DNA from: Parapristionchus giblindavisi
Lineage: Eukaryota; Nematoda; Chromadorea; Rhabditida; Diplogasteridae
Reading direction: 5' to 3'
Length of the DNA stretch: 64,000 bases
Assembly: GCA_943737045.1 (NCBI GenBank)
Contig: CALSFV010000202.1
Location: 186,001 to 250,000, forward strand
Part shown: positions 61,401 to 64,000 of the stretch, piece by piece
Layout of the letters: every line of letters starts with the position of its first letter
Position numbering within the stretch: position 1 is the first letter of the stretch
The notes under the pieces: model-generated
What the model was told of the DNA's origin: nothing
What the model saw: the letters and a program-made list of their open reading frames with translations, nothing else
Databases searched by the model: none
Made by a program: the position numbers and the translations under genes

Positions 61401-62980
61401 ATTTAAAGTGAGCTATTTATACACTCACCGGGTTTACTTCATGTACTGCTGGGCATGGAGTATTGGATCGATTAGTACAGCTTTACTCTTTTTTTCATGA
61501 GTATCGTTGTATTAGCCCTCATACACCCCTACAGTAGACATCCATATATAAGACATCATTTCTGACATTACAGTTAATCGTCTCATCCACATGCCCGTCT
61601 TCATCTCTCATCGGCCCGTGTCCATCTCTCAACGGCCGAGCTACAACTTCGATGATCGTCTTGCTGTCGCTCAACTTCTCTACGCTTATCTACATGTGCT
61701 TCCGATGTTCATCTACACAAGAATGCTTCTGTTTGATGAGAGAGGTATCGTATCCCATCCCAGAATAACCGTATCAACCTTTGATCTTAGTTAGGTTAGT
61801 CCTCTGTCTTAAGGTTTGTGTCCCCCGTCTAACGGTTCCATAGCCCGGAATGTCCGTTCATGGGGTACTCCCGGTACCGAGCAATTCATAAGGCTCACCG
61901 GATTTACTCTATGTACGGCTGGGTATGGCGTCGTGGATAGATTAGTGTAGCATTTCACATTTTTAGCACGTGTTATTCACTCGTTCAATTAAAATTTATC
62001 TAAATCATGTAATTATAGCCTACATGGTTCGATCATCGTCTCTCCACTATGGATGCTGATCTGACGAAACTTGATCAAACCTTCATTGATGCGACAATCA
62101 AGAGACATGTCTGATGCTTCAATTGCTATTCTTCTCTGGAGGACTCGATTCTTCTCTTGTCAGGTACTATACCTATCGATCTTTTGCCCTACCCAGCAAT
62201 CTAAAATTATCCTTACAGTGCTATCGCGGCCCGTGAAATACGATGTATTGGTCTTCTCATTCACTCTTTCGCTGTAGAAGTCGAGAAGACGATTGCATGG
62301 CTGCACGAAAGGTGGCCAAGTTCATCGGAACCAAACAACCATGAGGTCTTCTTCACTCTCGACGTCCTCATCACTGCCATGTCCCGATCGTTAGTGTCAA
62401 GGTTTCTGTCTCCCGTCTAACGGTTCCATAGCCCGGAATGTCCGTTCATGGGGTACTCCCGGTACCGAGCAATTTATAAGGCTCACCGGATTTACTCCAT
62501 GTACGGCTGGGTATGGCGTCGTGGATAGATTAGTGCAGCTCTCTCATTTTTACATGAGTATCGTGTATTAGCTCTCTTAACCAATGCTGTAGACATCTTT
62601 CTTACTCTATCTCTTCATTCATTTATCTTAATATGAGACCTTAAGCTATTATGGTGACTACTTCTTATGATAATAATGACAGTAGAGCTAGTACTAGTAG
62701 ATTGGATGGAGCCTATCCAAGTGGACGAGGATTGATCTACCTATGATAATGACGAGGCTAATAGCTAAGGGGAGAAATACATACATAAAATCGATTGAGA
62801 GCGAGCTGGGTGTTACACTAGTTTTCAGTCGTGCTGTCTTTGTTACCCTGATCTCGCAGTTTGTCTCTTCTAAGTTGATCTTTAATCTTTACTCTGTCTT
62901 TCTTCGTCCTTCTTTCCTCTGTAAATCTCAATTTTCCAGATCTTGAAGTCCTACGAGATCGGTTGCTTATCAACCGTGAT
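58410..62980. repeat. 4.6-kb inner palindrome with mirrored gene-like modules
   Basis: Arms of about 2.3 kb meet near 60890. The outer ends contain the small palindrome CGGTTGATAAGCAACCG. Each arm holds three copies of a ~120-190-bp block (in the right arm near 61420, 61820-61960 and 62420-62550; in the left arm near 58870-59005, 59650-59770 and 60110-60280). The block contains GGACATTCCGGGC-type and GGTACTCCCGGTACCGAGC sequences in the reverse sense, and is followed by different but related exon-like segments. Arms differ by scattered substitutions and small indels. Confidence 0.7.
61591..62401 (+). pseudogene. Exon-like segments in right palindrome arm
   Basis: Several segments look coding and end in donors: 61591-61744 (starts MPVFISHRPVSISQRPSYNF, then DDRLAVAQLL), about 62022-62110 (TWFDHRLSTMDADLTKLDQT, closed by TGA), about 62219-62250 (LSRPVKYDVL) and 62278-62401 (KTIAWLHERWPSSSEPNNHE). 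An earlier segment near 61160-61255 (FDGRLVVSQLP) is related to the first two through the shared FDxRL core. I could not build one continuous frame. The mirrored minus-strand copy (about 59001-59124) has the same TIAW codons with a synonymous change, but a 1-base difference in the AACCAA(A)CAACC run shifts its frame. They are gene fragments or a decayed, unknown gene; no family is recognised. Confidence 0.35.
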
Positions 62981-63344
62981 CGCAATGTTAATTTTCACAA
63001 GGAAGAGCGATAAGAAAATAAAAATTATTCAAATAGTCAGGATCATTAATTTATCCAATAATATATCCAATCGCCACAAAAATATTGTTTTTTTTGTTTC
63101 TTTGGCGAACTTTAGGGGATAATTCAACGATCGTGACTATTAACATAATTTTTGTAATGTATTCAGTTCATAATACGAATACTGCATTATAGTGCAGCAT
63201 TTAGACAGTTCGATCGGACAGGATTTTAGCTATAATTTAATGCGTCTAAACAATAACCGTAGTTGTAAGTGTTGTTCGTTTGTAGCAGTTCATCATAATT
63301 ATTGGAATGAACATAATTTCAACATACTCCGGTCTATCAACTGA

Positions 63345-63789
63345 CTAGGAAATGGTTTCTTTGATGCATGAAATTACGGTTAGTGACATACATAGCGATA
63401 ATCAGCATGGTCGACTTAGTAAGAATCAACTTTCAAAAGCTGCGGTTGATCGATTTTTTGAACGAAACCCGTCGCATATCCGCCGTACGAAAGACAGCCA
63501 AAAAGTTGCATTTTTTGTGTTCTTTCACTTTTTGAACATGAGTTCGATTCCCCCGACAGCATTTTATGTCTGCATGGTAGTTCCAGCAAAAAAATTGCAG
63601 TATCAATGGAAATCAAGTCCAAAAAATCTTTTTTGGCTGTCTTTCGTACGGCGGATATGCGACGGGTTTCGTTCAAAAAATCGATCAACCGCAGCTTTTG
63701 AAAGTTGATTCTTACTAAGTCGACCATGCTGATTATCGCTATGTATGTCACTAACCGTAATTTTATGCATCAAAGAAACCATTCCCTAG
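63345..63789. mobile_element. Near-perfect palindromic element with TGA duplication
   Basis: A 445-bp insertion starting CTAGGAAATGGTTTCTTTG and ending with the inverse (CCATTCCCTAG), folding about a centre near 63565. It is flanked by TGA (63342-63344 and 63790-63792). The left outer arm near 55900 shows the empty site (ACTGAATACATTTC inverted). A three-base TNA-type duplication would fit the PIF/Harbinger group but the ends are not diagnostic. A diverged fragment lies at 40360-40450. Confidence 0.7.
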
Positions 63790-64000
63790 TGAATACATTT
63801 CTGGAGGTTACGGAATAGTATTCTTCATTATGAATTTTATTATCTTTATTAACATATTTTTCGACTTTTCCATGTGAAATCTGTGTTAAGAGAATTATTA
63901 CAGCCATTTAGAGTCTTCATTTTATTGAAATTAATATTTTTTAAATTTTAAATTTTTTTGTGCAAAATCAGTGAAGTTATCCCCGCCCTCCACCCTTCTC

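Larger units (their letters stand above)
55697..64000. repeat. Nested palindrome >8 kb reaching the window edge
   Basis: The outer arms are about 55697-56303 and 62973-64000 in inverse orientation. GGGTGGAGGACGGGGATTAC on the left pairs with the last bases of the window, so the end lies outside. Arms are nearly identical (for example TATCCCCTAAAGTTCGCC near 56130 and its complement near 63110). The right outer arm has one extra 445-bp insertion. The centre is filled by two further inverted structures, 56649-58031 (left side only) and 58410-62980. The true outer boundary and any target duplication cannot be seen. Confidence 0.75.

Noticed and set aside
61081..61500. 139-codon ORF as a real protein
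   Set aside because: It crosses the repeated block and donor-like sites in the palindrome; related copies break its frame, so only parts look coding.
1..64000. CRISPR array, bacterial operons or rRNA genes
   Set aside because: No regularly spaced direct repeats with unique spacers, no Shine-Dalgarno-led ORFs and no rRNA-like sequence; introns show the DNA is eukaryotic.

Overview
The window looks like nuclear DNA of a nematode, probably a free-living rhabditid or diplogastrid; the species cannot be fixed. It is AT-rich, its genes are cut by many short introns with TTTCAG/ATTCAG/TTGCAG acceptors, and one gene is a warthog-type hedgehog-related protein, a nematode-specific class. No six-frame ORF is a complete gene. 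The gene models below were assembled by hand from exons whose reading phases agree across splice sites.

Layout: 1-8 kb is mostly non-coding with two small DNA-transposon relics. At 8.0-9.4 kb are a short minus-strand helical gene fragment and a plus-strand gene of unknown family. At 10.1-15.1 kb (minus) is a charged, helix-rich gene with phase-consistent exons. At 17.7-22.5 kb (minus) is a secreted histidine acid phosphatase relative that keeps RHGxRxP but has lost two other active-site residues. At 24.1-27.6 kb (minus) is a small acidic/basic gene of unknown family. From 27.6 to 35.6 kb there is little but purine/pyrimidine tracts, one tRNA-like repeat and a palindromic motif cluster. From 35.6 to 39.9 kb lies a 4.3-kb foldback element, then a mariner relic with 230-bp inverted ends (41.0-41.9 kb).

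From 43.3 to 55.2 kb four plus-strand genes lie in a row, all predicted membrane or secreted: a single-pass membrane protein with a juxtamembrane cysteine cluster, a ~64-residue secreted peptide precursor, a 621-residue warthog protein (Wart domain, Pro/Gln-rich linker, self-processing Hint/Hog domain), and a 316-residue secreted protein with acidic, His-rich and glycine-zipper/lysine blocks. Together they suggest a cell-surface, cuticle or gland context, which is inference.

From 55.7 kb to the window edge is a nested palindrome more than 8 kb long. Its arms hold mirrored, gene-like modules and younger insertions present in only one arm. A similar 2.2-kb foldback with a hAT-type insertion sits in intron 5 of the warthog gene.

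The most unusual items are the zipper/His-rich protein, the probable pseudophosphatase, the nested palindromes with their gene-like modules, and a six-copy family of ~100-bp hairpin repeats.
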